A stretch of 29,037 nt of DNA from Deltaproteobacteria bacterium (GCA_019314185.1 JAFCZU010000055.1:1-29037), one strand, 5' to 3'. Counted from the stretch's first letter, positions 14,401 through 22,999 are shown. Made by a program: numbers and translations. The notes: generated by a model from the sequence alone, not told the origin.

Positions 14401-16779
14401 ATGGCAAAAACTGATAAAAATGATCTGATCAGCATTATTAAAAAAAATGAGAATATTATTGATATTCCCAAGATTCTTCCCTTAATGCCTGTGCGCGATG
14501 TGGTAATTTTTACCGATATGCTTCTTCCACTTTTTATCGGGCGTGAAAAATCTGTGCGCGCAGTGGAGTCGGCTGTTACAAAAGATAATTATATAATGTT
14601 AGCTACTCAGAAGGACTCAGGTCTTGAAGATCCCGGGGCTGATGAAATATACAGAGTTGGGACTATAGGAAGGATCCTGCGTATGTTAAAGCTTCCTGAT
14701 GGCAGTGTTAAAGCTCTTGTGCAGGGTATTGTCAAGGCAAAAATACTTAGATTCGTACGAAAGAGAGCATTTTATATTGTAAAGACCGAAGCTATTCTTG
14801 AAAGTCCTGTTAAAAAGATCGATATTAAAATCGAGGCATTAATGCGGAGTGTGAGAGAGTATTCCGAAAAAATTCTGGCTCTTCGGGGGGAATTGACCGG
14901 AGATGTTGGAAGTATTTTAGAAAACATTAACGATCCTGGCAAACTTGCTGATCTTGTAGCTTCGAATCTTAGACTGAAGATCAATGAATCCCAGATGTTG
15001 CTTGAGTCTATCGATCCTGTAAAGAGATTAAAAAAAGTTAATGATATGCTTTGTCGTGAAGTGGAGCTTACATCAATACAGGCAAAGATACAGTCTGATG
15101 TCAGGGATGAAATATCCAAAAACCAGCGCGACTATTTTCTCAGAGAACAGGTCAGGGCCATTCATAAGGAATTAGGCGAACATGATGAAAAGGCACAGGA
15201 GATAGCAGATTATAAAAAAAGAATAAAACTCGCTGGAATGTCAAAGGAAGCAAAAAAAGAGGCGCAAAAGCAGTTGAAGCGTATTGAACAAATGCATCCT
15301 GATTCGGCGGAAGCTTCGGTTGTGCGAACATATCTGGATTGGCTTGTTGATCTGCCCTGGAGTAAAACAACAAAAGAAGACATCAATATTAAGAATGTAA
15401 AAAAGATATTAGACAGGGATCATTATAGTCTTGATATTATAAAGGATCGGATATTGGAATATTTAAGTGTTCGTAAGCTGAATCCCAAGATAAAAGGGCC
15501 AATTCTTTGTTTTGTCGGTCCTCCCGGCGTGGGAAAGACATCACTTGGCAGATCAATTGCAGGCGCTATGAATCGCAAGTTTGTTCGTATTTCTTTGGGC
15601 GGTATACATGATGAAGCAGAAATACGAGGGCATCGACGCACCTATATCGGAGCTTTGCCAGGGCGAATATTACAGGGGTTGAAACAGTGCGGCACGAAGA
15701 ATCCTGTGTTTATGATGGATGAGATTGACAAGCTTGGGTCCGATTTTCGTGGTGATCCTTCTGCTGCGCTGCTTGAGGCTCTTGACCCGGAGCAAAATTT
15801 TGGGTTTAGCGACCACTATATAAATCTGCCGTTTGACCTTTCAAAGGTTATGTTTATACTTACGGCCAATTTAACAGATACTATTCCATCGGCGCTTTTT
15901 GACAGGATGGAGGTGATTACACTTTCCGGGTACACAGAAGAGGAAAAGAAGATTATTGCCCGAACTTATCTTTTATCCCGCCAGATCAAGGAGAATGGTT
16001 TAAAATCGAAACTCATGACCATTAGTGATGGAGCAATGCTTCAGTTGATAACTCAGTACACATCTGAGGCAGGTTTAAGAAATCTTGAACGGGAGATAGG
16101 AAGGATATGCCGCAAGGTGGCTCGTAAAATTGCTGAAGGAGAAAAAGGGCCTTTCCACATTACAAGAAACAATTTGCAGAAGTACATGGGCATTCCCAAA
16201 TATTATCCTGAAATGGATCAGGAAGAGAGTCAGATCGGTTTATCTACAGGACTTGCATGGACGCAGGGCGGAGGTGAAGCTCTGTACATTGAGGCATCTT
16301 TTATTAAAGGTAAGGGTGAATTGATCATAACAGGTCAGATTGGTGATGTTATGCAGGAGTCTGCTCGCGCGGCTGTGAGTTATGCCAGGGCAAATCTTGG
16401 TTCATTTGGTGTTGAAAATAATTTTTTTGACAATATTGATGTTCATATACATGTTCCTGCAGGAGCAATTCCCAAGGATGGTCCATCAGCCGGTATTGCA
16501 ATGGCTACAGCCATTATTTCTGTTTTAATGAAGAAACCGGTTTGTAAGGATGTTGCCATGACAGGTGAGATTACGTTAAGGGGAAGGGTCCTTCCGATTG
16601 GTGGTTTAAAGGAAAAAGCACTTGGTGCATTAAGAGCTGGAATCCGAACAATAATCATTCCTGAAAAGAATAAAAAGGATCTTGTCGAGATTCCCAAGAA
16701 CGTTAAACGGAAAATCAGATTTGTTCCTGTAAAGCGTATGGATGAAGTTTTGACAGTTGCAATGGAAAATAAAAAGTAG
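14401..16779 (+). CDS. lon: ATP-dependent Lon protease
   Basis: Lon is a hexameric AAA+ serine protease that degrades misfolded and regulatory proteins in the cytoplasm. The 792-residue protein has all three parts: the N-terminal LON substrate-binding domain (from about residue 25, LPLMPVRDVVIF), the AAA+ module with Walker A GPPGVGKTS at 373-381 and Walker B-type PVFMMDEIDKLG, and the C-terminal protease domain. The catalytic serine is S696 in PKDGPSAG. The lysine is K739 in GGLKEKALGA, 43 residues later as in E. coli Lon. GGAG lies six bases before the ATG. It is transcribed alone, divergent from pilD. With the Hsp20 trio, it forms the proteostasis content of the window. Confidence 0.97.
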   Translation: MAKTDKNDLISIIKKNENIIDIPKILPLMPVRDVVIFTDMLLPLFIGREKSVRAVESAVTKDNYIMLATQKDSGLEDPGADEIYRVGTIGRILRMLKLPDGSVKALVQGIVKAKILRFVRKRAFYIVKTEAILESPVKKIDIKIEALMRSVREYSEKILALRGELTGDVGSILENINDPGKLADLVASNLRLKINESQMLLESIDPVKRLKKVNDMLCREVELTSIQAKIQSDVRDEISKNQRDYFLREQVRAIHKELGEHDEKAQEIADYKKRIKLAGMSKEAKKEAQKQLKRIEQMHPDSAEASVVRTYLDWLVDLPWSKTTKEDINIKNVKKILDRDHYSLDIIKDRILEYLSVRKLNPKIKGPILCFVGPPGVGKTSLGRSIAGAMNRKFVRISLGGIHDEAEIRGHRRTYIGALPGRILQGLKQCGTKNPVFMMDEIDKLGSDFRGDPSAALLEALDPEQNFGFSDHYINLPFDLSKVMFILTANLTDTIPSALFDRMEVITLSGYTEEEKKIIARTYLLSRQIKENGLKSKLMTISDGAMLQLITQYTSEAGLRNLEREIGRICRKVARKIAEGEKGPFHITRNNLQKYMGIPKYYPEMDQEESQIGLSTGLAWTQGGGEALYIEASFIKGKGELIITGQIGDVMQESARAAVSYARANLGSFGVENNFFDNIDVHIHVPAGAIPKDGPSAGIAMATAIISVLMKKPVCKDVAMTGEITLRGRVLPIGGLKEKALGALRAGIRTIIIPEKNKKDLVEIPKNVKRKIRFVPVKRMDEVLTVAMENKK

Positions 16780-16840
16780 GGGCTGGCCCCCGTGCCTGCC
16801 CGATTCAGACGTCAAGGATCAGGGCAAGGATTTATGACTG

Positions 16841-16929
16841 TTGTTTGTCGATTGAAAAGATAGAGCGACTCGCCGTGCTCGCGCCCGTCGCGGCAGGAGC
16901 GATTCCAACAATCATAAATCAACAATCCA
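16841..16929 (+). repeat. Intergenic repeat upstream of tsaB, related to the one before miaB
   Basis: It starts TTGTTTGTCGATTGAAAAGA and ends with 7-base units ATTCCAA, CAATCAT, AAATCAA and CAATCCA (16902-16929). A GC-rich insert (about 16866-16898) absent from the miaB copy lies between. It sits immediately upstream of the tsaB start codon. Confidence 0.65.
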
Positions 16930-16941
16930 AAGGATTTGTAC

Positions 16942-17555
16942 ATGAAGATACTTGCCGTTGACACGGCTACAAAAAGCTGTAGCGCCTGATGGAGATGATC
17001 AATACAGTAATTGGTTTGTCAGGCATTACTATTTCCGATCTTGACGGGTTTGCCGTTACAAGAGGGCCTGGAAGTTTTACAGGATTGCGAATAGGAATAA
17101 GCGCAATAAAGGGGCTTGCTTTGGCGAACAGCAAGCCGGTTATAGGTGTGTCAAGCCTTGACGCTCTTGCAATGCAGAATTCATTTTCGCCATATCTAAT
17201 TTGTCCTTTTTTAGATGCGCGTAGAGGAGAAGTTTATTTTTCCCGTTACAGGATTGAGAGCGGTATATTGAAAAAGGAGATTGATGAAGATGTTCTTCCG
17301 CCAGCCCAGGCGGTTTCCGACATTAATGAGTCGTGCATATTTGTTGGAGATGGAGCTTTAGTCTATAAAAAGATTATTATAGACAGTATGGGTGATAAGG
17401 CGTATTTTATTTTGCCCGGTCAAAACATTATTCGTGCTTCAACCATTGCCTGTATTAGCATGGATAGATTTAAGAAAAATGATATTGATGATATTGGTAT
17501 GTTTGTGCCCAGGTATATTCGGAAATCCTATGCTGAACTCCCGGCCAGGCCATAA
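16942..17555 (+). pseudogene. tsaB: tRNA threonylcarbamoyladenosine synthesis protein TsaB, internally deleted and frameshifted
   Basis: TsaB is the scaffold partner of TsaD in making t6A at tRNA position 37. The canonical start MKILAVDTATKSCSA is present from 16942 but meets TGA at 16987-16989. The family sequence resumes in another frame at the overlapping ATG 16989, as MEMINTVIGLSGITISDLDG, then VTRGPGSFTGLRIG and the rest to a normal C-terminus (188 codons). Compared with TsaB proteins, about 25 residues between CSVA and the helix before GLS are missing, together with the frame. The remaining ORF lacks the first strands of the actin-like fold and is unlikely to work alone. As tsaB is generally essential, a consensus or assembly deletion should be considered alongside real decay. 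Confidence 0.82.
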
Positions 17556-17906
17556 CCAAAAATATTTTATTTGTTACGAAAGTACGAAAAATAAATTGCG
17601 GGTGAATAAAACTATTTTTGTTTAGGTCTTTTTGTGATTATCTCTTTTTTTCAGAACCGTTTTTTTGATTTGATAATTTATATAGAAAATGCTTTATAAT
17701 AAACGATGAATTTGTGAAAAATCTAACAAACACCTTCACCGTCATTCCGGCGAAAGTCGGGCATGTGGTGAAGCGTTAGTACTATCCAGTTTTTTCAAGT
17801 AGTTACAGATCGTCTGGACTTCGGTTTCATTGGAATGATGACTTTTTACGAAGCCATCATAAATAATATCTCAGTTTTTTTAAATATTTTTTTGGGGAAC
17901 AACTTT
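17556..17906. repeat. tsaB-psd spacer with a palindromic repeat (17705-17857)
   Basis: The outer arms are GATGAATTTGTGAAAAATC at 17705-17723 and, inverted, GACTTTTTACGAAGCCATC at 17840-17858 (imperfect match). Inner arms are CGTCATTCC at 17740-17748 and GGAATGATG at 17832-17840. A related GACTTTTTACGAATTCATCA occurs at 9365-9384. The upstream candidate psd start at 17835 lies inside the right arm, which argues against it. The remaining bases are AT-rich with no gene. Confidence 0.65.
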
Positions 17907-18578
17907 ATGAACAAATTTTCTTGGCCGGAGCAACCTGCTCAAACAGCATATCCTGTGGCAAAACCAGGTTATCCTTTTATATTTATTTCAGTTTTTACAA
18001 CCTTGATATTTGCTCTTTTAGGATTAACGGTTCTGTCTCTTACCGGACTTGCGGTTACATTTTTTGTATGCTATTTTTTTCGAGATCCGGACAGAGTTGT
18101 TCCCAATGCAGACAACGCTGTTGTATCACCGGCTGACGGCAAGATTGTTGGCGCAGGCATTGTGGACAAAAGCTCTTATTATGAGGGTACATGTCTGAAG
18201 ATAAGTGTTTTTATGTCGATTTTTAATGTTCATGTAAACCGCATCCCACATGAAGGAGAAGTAAAAAAGATCAGTTATTATCCGGGGAAGTTTTTTTCAG
18301 CGAATTTAAATAAGGCTTCAAGGGATAATGAACGAAATGCGGTTTTTATTGAGACCGAAAAGGGAGAAAAAATATGTGTTGTGCAAATAGCTGGTCTAAT
18401 TGCCAGGCGTATTATTTGCAACATTAATGAGAGTGATAAGATAATACGTGGGCAGCGTTTTGGAATGATATGCTTTGGCTCACGTCTCGATATTTATTTG
18501 CCTGCCGATACAAAACTCAATGTAAATATTAACGATACTGTAAAGGCAGGGACAACGATTTTGGGGTATTTAATATGA
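17907..18578 (+). CDS. psd: Phosphatidylserine decarboxylase proenzyme, short form
   Basis: Psd decarboxylates phosphatidylserine to phosphatidylethanolamine at the inner membrane. This is the short type (223 residues) with a hydrophobic N-terminal hairpin, about residues 20-52. Family motifs are FRDPDR, VSPADGKI, VHVNRIPHEGEV and NERNAV. The self-cleavage site FGSR has G191-S192. Cleavage there would yield a 32-residue alpha chain carrying the pyruvoyl group made from S192. ATGs at 17835 and 17838 extend the frame into a repeat; the ATG at 17907 begins the conserved sequence and has GGGGAA upstream. The stop overlaps the pssA start by 4 bp, so the two consecutive steps of phosphatidylethanolamine synthesis are translationally coupled. 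Confidence 0.93.
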   Translation: MNKFSWPEQPAQTAYPVAKPGYPFIFISVFTTLIFALLGLTVLSLTGLAVTFFVCYFFRDPDRVVPNADNAVVSPADGKIVGAGIVDKSSYYEGTCLKISVFMSIFNVHVNRIPHEGEVKKISYYPGKFFSANLNKASRDNERNAVFIETEKGEKICVVQIAGLIARRIICNINESDKIIRGQRFGMICFGSRLDIYLPADTKLNVNINDTVKAGTTILGYLI

Positions 18579-19363
18579 AAAGCAAACGATTTGAAAAAAA
18601 GAGACTTAGCCGCGGAATATTTATTTTGCCGAACATATTTACATCTCTTAATCTTTTTTGTGGTTTTTATGCAATTATAGCTTCAATAGACGGAAAATAT
18701 GTTGCAGGGGCCATAGCTATAATAATTGCAGTAATCTTTGATATGTTAGACGGCAAGATCGCCAGGGCTACCAATACAACAAGCAAATTCGGTATGGAAT
18801 ACGATTCTCTCGCAGATCTTATATCCTTTGGCCTCGCTCCCGGATTGATGGTGTATTTATGGGCTCTCAGGCCTCTTGGGAGAATTGGCTGGCTTGCAGC
18901 ATTCCTTTTTATGGCATGCGGAGCCCTTCGTCTGGCGCGTTTTAATACAAAAGCAGGAAGTAGCAGCAGTAATTATTTTATTGGTCTTCCCATACCTGGC
19001 GGAGCCGGTATGGCGGCAGCAACTGTTTTGTTCTGTCACAGATTGAACATTTCAGAGAGTATAAATCCTGTGATAATTCTTTTAATGCTTTATGCTCTTG
19101 CCTTTTTAATGGTCAGCACTATAAACTATAAAAGTTTTAAAAAAAATCCTGAACCTTTTCAAAAAATCAATTTCAATGTACTTGTTACCGCAATTTTGAT
19201 AATGATCTTTATTGCCGCTCAACCGTCTATAACCATGTTTTTTTTAGGTTGTGTTTATATTGTTTCAGGTCCATTCATCACCATACGGTTGTATCATAAG
19301 GATATAAAACAAAAAAAAGTCGAATCTCTCGAATCAGAGAGGCACAACTCGAACACAATTTAA
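18575..19363 (+). CDS. pssA: CDP-diacylglycerol-serine O-phosphatidyltransferase
   Basis: PssA makes phosphatidylserine from CDP-diacylglycerol and L-serine, supplying the substrate of Psd. The 262-residue membrane protein carries the CDP-alcohol phosphotransferase signature D-G-x2-A-R-x8-G-x3-D-x3-D as DGKIARATNTTSKFGMEYDS followed by LAD. The preceding ILPNIFTSLNLFCGFYAI is typical of the Bacillus-type class II enzyme. Six to eight hydrophobic segments follow, and the C-terminus is charged (KDIKQKKVESLES). The ATG overlaps the psd stop (ATGA arrangement), giving translational coupling. A terminator-like hairpin follows about 55 bp downstream, ending the pair. Confidence 0.94.
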   Translation: MKSKRFEKKRLSRGIFILPNIFTSLNLFCGFYAIIASIDGKYVAGAIAIIIAVIFDMLDGKIARATNTTSKFGMEYDSLADLISFGLAPGLMVYLWALRPLGRIGWLAAFLFMACGALRLARFNTKAGSSSSNYFIGLPIPGGAGMAAATVLFCHRLNISESINPVIILLMLYALAFLMVSTINYKSFKKNPEPFQKINFNVLVTAILIMIFIAAQPSITMFFLGCVYIVSGPFITIRLYHKDIKQKKVESLESERHNSNTI

Positions 19364-19367
19364 ATAG

Positions 19368-19388
19368 CAGGGATCAGGGATCAGGGAT
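19368..19388. repeat. Three perfect CAGGGAT heptamers after pssA
   Basis: Three consecutive 7-bp units of CAGGGAT begin 5 bp after the pssA stop codon and precede the terminator. It is one of several intergenic arrays with a 7-bp period but its own unit sequence. Confidence 0.75.
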
Positions 19389-19418
19389 TGTGGGTTTTGA
19401 ATTTTAGCTTTATTAGAA

Positions 19419-19450
19419 ACAACCTCGCTATGGCGGGGTTGTGGTTTTTT
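19419..19450 (+). terminator. Rho-independent terminator after psd-pssA
   Basis: A stem of nine to ten base pairs, CAACCTCGC (19420-19428) with GCGGGGTTG (19433-19441), includes one G-T wobble and has a 4-base loop. It is followed by TGG and six T residues. Orientation and place fit termination of the psd-pssA transcript. Confidence 0.82.
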
Positions 19451-19616
19451 ATGATATCATCATTCGAAATTCTTTGATCGATATCCAAATAATTAAATCA
19501 TAACCTTTTGATATAATTGACAAGTTGCTTTCGATTACAGTGTTGCAAAACAGCGTGATATAGCTTTTCACGAGACCATTATTATTAACCATTAATTATT
19601 AAGGTGCAATATTATC

Positions 19617-20690
19617 ATGACAAAAGAATATTCTATTTCAGTAATTCCAGGTGATGGAACAGGTCCTGAAGTTATATCGGAAGGTATTAAGGTCCTTGAA
19701 ACAGTCGCGGATAAGTGCGGTTTTACTCTCAATTTTACTCATTATAATTTAGGGGGTGAGCATTATATGGTAACTGGTGAAATTCTGCCCGACAAAGTGC
19801 TTGATTCGCTTGCTCTGTCAGATGCGATATACCTCGGCGCCATAGGCCATCCTGATGTAAAGCCTGGTATTCTCGAAAAAGGCATTCTTTTAAAGCTCAG
19901 GTTTCACTTTGATCAGTATATTAATTTAAGGCCTGTAAAATTATATGAGGGTGTAAATACACCTTTAAAAAACAAGTCGCCTGAAGATATTGATTTTGCA
20001 GTAATACGTGAAAACACAGAAGGCCTTTATGTGGGTGCTGGTGGCTGCTTAAAGCGCGGGACTCCTGATGAAGTTGCTATACAGGAGTCGATAAATACAC
20101 GTAAAGGCGTAGAAAGGTGCATCAGGTATGCCTTTGAATACTGCAGGAAGCGTAACAAGGCCAAAAAGCTGACTCTTTGTGGAAAGACCAATGTATTGAC
20201 TTTTGCGTTTGATCTGTGGGAACGCGCTTTTAATGATGTTGCAAAGGAGTTCCCTGACATTGAAACAGATTATGCGCACGTCGATGCAGTTTGTATGTGG
20301 ATGATAAAGAATCCGGAATGGTTTGACGTTATTGTTACAGATAACCTGTTTGGGGATATAATAACCGATCTGGCTGCAATGATACAGGGTGGTATGGGGA
20401 TTGCCGCAGGAGGAAACATTAATCCAGATGGTGTTTCGATGTTTGAACCTATTGGCGGATCTGCTCCAAAATATACCGGAAAGCAGGTAATTAATCCCAT
20501 TGCGGCTATTATGGCGGCCAAGATTATGCTGGAAACAATCGGTGAAACCAGAGCCGCAACATTGATAGAAAGTAGCGTGGTAAAAGTTCTGCGTGATGAC
20601 CTGAAGGATGTTGGGGCAGGAAGAATGGGATATACGACAAAAGAAGTGGGTGATTTAATAAAAGGTTATATTGAGACAGAAAAATTTTGA
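19617..20690 (+). CDS. leuB: Isocitrate/isopropylmalate dehydrogenase family, probable 3-isopropylmalate dehydrogenase
   Basis: A 357-residue beta-decarboxylating dehydrogenase. Visible family features are VIPGDGTGPEV at residues 9-19, LRP at 104-106, RENTEGLYVG at 131-140, catalytic lysine K190 in CGKTNVL, and metal-binding aspartates D223, D247 and D251 (TDNLFGDIITD). Near the C-terminus is GSAPKYTGK for NAD binding. The NTEGLY version of the substrate loop is shared by archaeal-type isopropylmalate, homoisocitrate and tartrate dehydrogenases, so substrate assignment from sequence is not certain. The following asd gene is consistent with an amino-acid biosynthesis role; leuC and leuD are not in view. 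AAGGTG lies about 10 bases before the ATG. Confidence 0.82.
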   Translation: MTKEYSISVIPGDGTGPEVISEGIKVLETVADKCGFTLNFTHYNLGGEHYMVTGEILPDKVLDSLALSDAIYLGAIGHPDVKPGILEKGILLKLRFHFDQYINLRPVKLYEGVNTPLKNKSPEDIDFAVIRENTEGLYVGAGGCLKRGTPDEVAIQESINTRKGVERCIRYAFEYCRKRNKAKKLTLCGKTNVLTFAFDLWERAFNDVAKEFPDIETDYAHVDAVCMWMIKNPEWFDVIVTDNLFGDIITDLAAMIQGGMGIAAGGNINPDGVSMFEPIGGSAPKYTGKQVINPIAAIMAAKIMLETIGETRAATLIESSVVKVLRDDLKDVGAGRMGYTTKEVGDLIKGYIETEKF

Positions 20691-20796
20691 ATAATGTGAA
20701 TTTTAAATGAATTCAAAATTATATTTTTAAGCTGGTCATTGTACACACTTGACACAGAGGTGTTTTCAGGAGTTCTTGTAATCGCCCCAAAACATT

Positions 20797-20882
20797 GAAT
20801 ATCGAATATCGAACAAGGAACCGCAGAATTACGAAGGGGTTACTTCGACATTCGATATTTCTTGTTCGATATTCTGCGGTTC
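20797..20882. repeat. Inverted repeat with alternative pairings between leuB and asd
   Basis: GAACCGCAGAAT (20818-20829) pairs perfectly with ATTCTGCGGTTC (20871-20882). ATATCGAACAAG (20806-20817) pairs with CTTGTTCGATAT (20861-20872). These two pairings share bases and exclude one another. A small inner hairpin CGAAG/CTTCG lies at 20832-20847. The left edge is a 7-bp array: GAATATC twice, then GAACAAG (20797-20817). Confidence 0.7.
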
Positions 20883-20954
20883 AGAAAAAATACTTATTAA
20901 ATCGATAGGTTCCATGGTTACTGTTTCAAGTGTGTATTAAATCAGTATTTTTAA

Positions 20955-20961
20955 GGGGAGG
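20955..20961 (+). promoter_or_regulatory. asd: Ribosome binding site that decides the asd start
   Basis: GGGGAGG is one base from an ATG at 20963 but seven bases from an in-frame GTG at 20969. The spacing favours the GTG, which also gives the usual Asd N-terminus. Confidence 0.6.
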
Positions 20962-20968
20962 TATGTCT

Positions 20969-21985
20969 GTGAAGAAATTTAATGTTGCCGTGGCAGGCGC
21001 TACAGGTGCTGTCGGAAATCAAATGATAACATGTCTGGAGGAGAGAAATTTTCCGGTAAAGTCTATTAAATTTCTGGCTTCCAGCCGCTCTGCAGGACGT
21101 AAACTCCGTTTCAGAGGGGATTTAGTGGATGTTAAAGAATTAACCGAAAATTCCTTTAAAGGCGTAGATATTGCTCTTTTTTCAGCAGGCGGTGGCACAA
21201 GTGTAAGATTTGCTCCTTTTGCGGCAAAAGACGGGTGCGTTGTCATTGATAACTCAAGTGCATGGAGGATGGATCCTGATGTTCCGCTGGTTGTTCCTGA
21301 AGTAAATCCACATGCAGTGGCACAATACACAAATAAAGGGATTATTGCAAATCCTAATTGTTCAACAATTCAAATGGTTGTTGCTCTTAATCCTATTCAC
21401 AGAAAATGCGGGATTAAGAGAGTGGTGGTTTCAACATATCAGGCAGTTTCCGGTACAGGGAAAAAAGCAATTAATGAGCTTTTTGATCAAACCAGAGCCA
21501 TGATTAATTTTATCGATTATAAGATAAATGTCTATCCTCACAGAATAGCCTTTAACTGTCTTCCGCATATAGATGTATTTTTAGAAAACGGTTATACAAA
21601 AGAAGAGATGAAGATGGTAGATGAGACAAGAAAAATTATGGAAGATGATACAATGGGAATAACAGCTACAACGGTTCGTGTGCCGGTATATTTCGGTCAT
21701 TCGGAGTCGATTAATATTGAAACCAGGGAGCATATTTCAGCAGATGAAGTTAAGTCTCTTCTTGAGAATGAGTCTGGCATTAAGGTTGTTGATGATCCAA
21801 AAAAGAATATTTATCCTCTTGCTATTGATGCAGCAGGTCAGGATTTGACATTTGTTGGTCGTATTCGGGATGATGAGTCGATTTCAAACGGTATAAATAT
21901 GTGGGTTGTAGCAGACAACATTAGAAAGGGGGCTGCAACCAATACGGTTCAGATAGCGGAAATTCTGGCTGAGAACTATTTATAA
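20969..21985 (+). CDS. asd: Aspartate-semialdehyde dehydrogenase
   Basis: Asd reduces beta-aspartyl phosphate to aspartate semialdehyde with NADPH, the branch point for lysine, diaminopimelate, threonine and methionine. From the GTG start the protein is 338 residues, the family's usual length. The Rossmann motif GATGAVG is at 10-16. The active-site cysteine is C131 in NPNCSTIQMV. SGTGKKA follows, and the C-terminus has SISNGINMWVVADNIRKGAA, a family hallmark. Starts at 20930 (GTG) and 20963 (ATG) are also in frame but badly spaced from the GGGGAGG ribosome binding site. It follows the leuB-like gene with a repeat-bearing 278-bp gap, so it may have its own promoter. Confidence 0.95.
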   Translation: MKKFNVAVAGATGAVGNQMITCLEERNFPVKSIKFLASSRSAGRKLRFRGDLVDVKELTENSFKGVDIALFSAGGGTSVRFAPFAAKDGCVVIDNSSAWRMDPDVPLVVPEVNPHAVAQYTNKGIIANPNCSTIQMVVALNPIHRKCGIKRVVVSTYQAVSGTGKKAINELFDQTRAMINFIDYKINVYPHRIAFNCLPHIDVFLENGYTKEEMKMVDETRKIMEDDTMGITATTVRVPVYFGHSESINIETREHISADEVKSLLENESGIKVVDDPKKNIYPLAIDAAGQDLTFVGRIRDDESISNGINMWVVADNIRKGAATNTVQIAEILAENYL

Positions 21986-22105
21986 CATGGGTTGAGCGGT
22001 TCACGGTTTTGGTTAAGAGCCATAACTCACTTTTAACTTTGTGCTCTTAGCGTTTTGAGCAAAGCGGGTGGTAAAATATTATTAGAGATTAAAAATGGAG
22101 TTTAA

Positions 22106-22573
22106 ATGGAGAGAATACCTATTACAAAAAGTGGGTACGATAAACTGAAAAAAGAGATAGAACATCTTCAAAAGGTTGAGCGACCTCAAAACATAAAAGC
22201 TATTGAAGAAGCTCGTGCTCATGGAGATCTTAGTGAAAATGCGGAGTTTACAGCGGCAAAGGACAAACAGAGTTTTATCGAAGGCCGGATAGGTGAGTTG
22301 GGATACAAGCTGGCTAATGCTGACGTCATCGATCTTGATACACTTTCCAAAGACTGTGTTGTGTTTGGTTGCACTGTTCTACTCGAAAATATAGATAATG
22401 AAGAAAATGTAAAATATCAGCTTGTTGGACCGTATGAAGCAAGTGTCGAGGAAGGGCGAATATCAGTATCTTCACCGCTTGGCAGAGCAGTTGTGGGGAA
22501 AAAACCTGGAGACGAGATCAAGATTCAGGCTCCTGGCGGAGAAAGGCGTTACGAGTTGGTAGAGATATTGTAA
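22106..22573 (+). CDS. greA: Transcription elongation factor GreA
   Basis: GreA binds the RNA polymerase secondary channel and stimulates cleavage of backtracked RNA. At 155 residues it is of standard length. The N-terminal coiled coil (about 1-75) carries the tip acidic residues D41 and E44 in HGDLSENAEF. The C-terminal FKBP-like domain contains ISVSSPLGRAVVGKKPGDE. GGAG lies five to six bases before the ATG. The upstream spacer (21986-22105) includes a small hairpin-like stretch, CTTTGTGCTC with GAGCAAAG. It is followed after a repeat-filled gap by rpoZ, another RNA polymerase-associated gene. Confidence 0.96.
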   Translation: MERIPITKSGYDKLKKEIEHLQKVERPQNIKAIEEARAHGDLSENAEFTAAKDKQSFIEGRIGELGYKLANADVIDLDTLSKDCVVFGCTVLLENIDNEENVKYQLVGPYEASVEEGRISVSSPLGRAVVGKKPGDEIKIQAPGGERRYELVEIL

Positions 22574-22631
22574 TTAAATTAGCGAACCTTTGGTGCGGAC
22601 ATAAGTGCCTAACGTGAGCTAAAGTATATTA

Positions 22632-22764
22632 AAGTGCCTAAAGTTAAGGTATTCTGCCTATTTTATATAAGTTCCTTAAGTCATCAATGTACAAGTGAGC
22701 AAACTCCTTCTATTTTTGAGCTATTAATTAGCGCGCCGAAGGCGTACCTCAACTTTAGGCACTT
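22632..22764. repeat. 133-bp inverted-repeat element upstream of rpoZ
   Basis: AAGTGCCTAAAGTTAAGGT (22632-22650) is matched in inverse by ACCTCAACTTTAGGCACTT (22746-22764) with one mismatch. The interior is AT-rich, with no frame. The right arm ends 17 bp before the rpoZ ribosome binding site, so it occupies the place of a promoter region. Confidence 0.75.
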
Positions 22765-22792
22765 ATAAACTTTTTATAATGGAGGTTTTATT

Positions 22793-22999
22793 GTGGCGCG
22801 TATTACGATAGAAGATTGTCTGGAAAGGGTACCAAACCGTTTCTTATTATGCAACATGGCTGCAAAACGTGTAAGACAGATTCATGACGGTTCTGAATAT
22901 CTTGTGAGTTCACCAAAAAATGAGGACGTTGTTGTTACTTTACGGGAAATTGCAGCAGGCAAGGTAGTGTTAAAAAAAGAGAAAAAAGAAAAGGATTAG
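22793..22999 (+). CDS. rpoZ: RNA polymerase omega subunit
   Basis: The 68-residue protein begins MARITIEDCLERVPNRFLLC, followed by AAKRVRQI, matching the conserved N-terminal half of omega, which clamps the beta-prime C-terminus during assembly. The C-terminal tail is short and lysine-rich. The start is GTG, with GGAGG seven bases upstream. The ttcA-like gene begins 32 bp after its stop, so the two may be co-transcribed. Confidence 0.93.
   Translation: MARITIEDCLERVPNRFLLCNMAAKRVRQIHDGSEYLVSSPKNEDVVVTLREIAAGKVVLKKEKKEKD

Noticed and set aside
16779..16791. GGGG...CCCC hairpin after lon as a terminator
   Set aside because: Four-base-pair stem without a T-tract; too weak to call.
17835..17906. 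Upstream psd start codons at 17835 and 17838
   Set aside because: They lie in a palindromic repeat arm and add a non-conserved N-terminus; the ATG at 17907 fits better.
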